Below, piece after piece: positions 63,573 to 64,000 of a DNA stretch of 64,000 bases. Source of the stretch: Clostridium sp. M62/1 (lineage in GTDB: Bacteria; Bacillota; Clostridia; Lachnospirales; Lachnospiraceae); NCBI RefSeq assembly GCF_020736365.1, contig NZ_CP085988.1, forward strand, positions 2,548,001 through 2,612,000, written 5' to 3'. A program made the translations under genes and the position numbers. The stretch's first letter is position 1. Every line of letters starts with the position of its first letter. The notes under the pieces are model-generated. The model was not told the DNA's origin. It ran no database searches and saw only the letters and a list, made by a program, of their open reading frames with translations.

Positions 63573-63835
63573 GCTGCATTCCCCTTATGTCTTTTATTTT
63601 CCCAGACAGCTCTGCTGTATGGGGGTCAGCGCTCCCGGTGTCCTTCATGATGCCTGCTGATTCTCTTCTGAGCCGCATCCTGACCTCCGTAAGCCGGAAA
63701 TCTGACCTGTTTGACAATCAATTATATCACTGGTCCTTTGTTTTGGGAATACACTACTTTTCCTAATTTTCTGCTGAAATCTTTCGTCTTTTTTACATCC
63801 CTGCAGCCCGTCCTCCGGCACCTGCCATCGGCCTT

Positions 63836-64000
63836 CTATTCCTCAAAAAGGCCAAGCCTGATGCATGCATTCCAGATTCCGTCCTGCTCAATTGGATCTG
63901 TCACCAGATCCGCACACTTCTTCAGCTCCTCTATGGCATTTCCCATGGCTACCCCTGTGCCGGCCTCCTGGATTACCTCCATATCATTCATGCTGTCGCC
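63836..64000 (-). CDS. HAD-superfamily (Cof-type) phosphatase, C-terminal end (partial)
   Basis: The last 54 residues before the stop begin with GDSMNDMEVIQEAG and continue GVAMGNAIEELKKCAD, the motif IV and following segment of Cof-type HAD phosphatases. The rest of the gene lies beyond the window edge. The substrate is not predictable. Confidence 0.85.
   Translation of the reverse strand, partial: GDSMNDMEVIQEAGTGVAMGNAIEELKKCADLVTDPIEQDGIWNACIRLGLFEE

Noticed and set aside
63573..63835. Possible T-box leader of asnA
   Set aside because: No AGGGTGGNACCGCG-type antiterminator or terminator hairpin is seen in the 260 bases upstream.

Overview
The window looks like the chromosome of a spore-forming, anaerobic Lachnospiraceae-type Firmicute (Clostridium cluster XIVa). 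The evidence is the CotJ spore-coat operon, a SleC-like cortex-lytic protein, an mcsA-mcsB-clpC operon, a biotin-dependent sodium-pump decarboxylase cluster, AT-tolerant Gram-positive promoters and strong AGGAGG ribosome binding sites. About the first 24 kb is mobile DNA; the remaining 40 kb is ordinary chromosome.

Region 1 (1-17367) is the right part of an integrative and conjugative element (ICE); its left part lies outside the window. It carries the end of the transfer module (CHAP peptidase, DUF4315, DUF4366, topoisomerase III), a giant ArdA/ArdC-like anti-restriction protein, small accessory genes (TTRAP, Cys_rich_VLP, HTH_16), a MOBP relaxase with MobC on the opposite strand, and two inverted oriT-like sequences (4045-4144 and 11495-11593). 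It also carries an AT-rich cargo cassette (12186-13746) in which a tet-type leader/attenuator precedes a Cys_rich_KTR protein and an RlmN/Cfr-family radical SAM rRNA methyltransferase, then sigma-factor/HTH control genes, TnpW and a large serine recombinase. Region 2 (17368 to about 24200) belongs to a second, older mobilizable element whose own serine recombinase gene is cut by the ICE. It holds a MobV relaxase, a short RepA-like protein, a second Cys_rich_VLP gene, and an AT-rich cargo of MTA/SAH nucleosidase, XRE regulator, an unknown secreted protein and an ANT(6) streptomycin adenylyltransferase. Its right edge abuts, and appears to truncate, a choloylglycine-hydrolase-family gene (24203-25204).

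Region 3 (24203-64000) is chromosomal: a phosphatase, a sigma-like protein, a pair of AstE-family proteins (one apparently a pseudoenzyme) with a divergent LysR regulator, a nuclease-helicase of the XPD/DinG family, an HPr-like protein lacking the active histidine, tRNA-Trp, RadA, a large secreted C1-peptidase-like protein whose catalytic segments are in permuted order, and GntR-mcsA-mcsB-clpC. Next come a two-gene cell-surface operon in which a dockerin-bearing glucosaminidase sits directly upstream of a membrane-anchored cohesin protein, the decarboxylase cluster (mmdA-like, oadG-like, biotin carrier, beta subunit, oadA-like), cotJABC, a Bax-inhibitor-1-like protein, a MATE exporter, SleC-like, aminopeptidase P, AsnA and the end of a HAD phosphatase.

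The most interesting points are the cohesin/dockerin pair outside any obvious cellulosome, the inducible-looking Cfr/RlmN-like cassette, the permuted C1 peptidase, the doubled inverted oriT, and the nested mobile elements with visible junctions.
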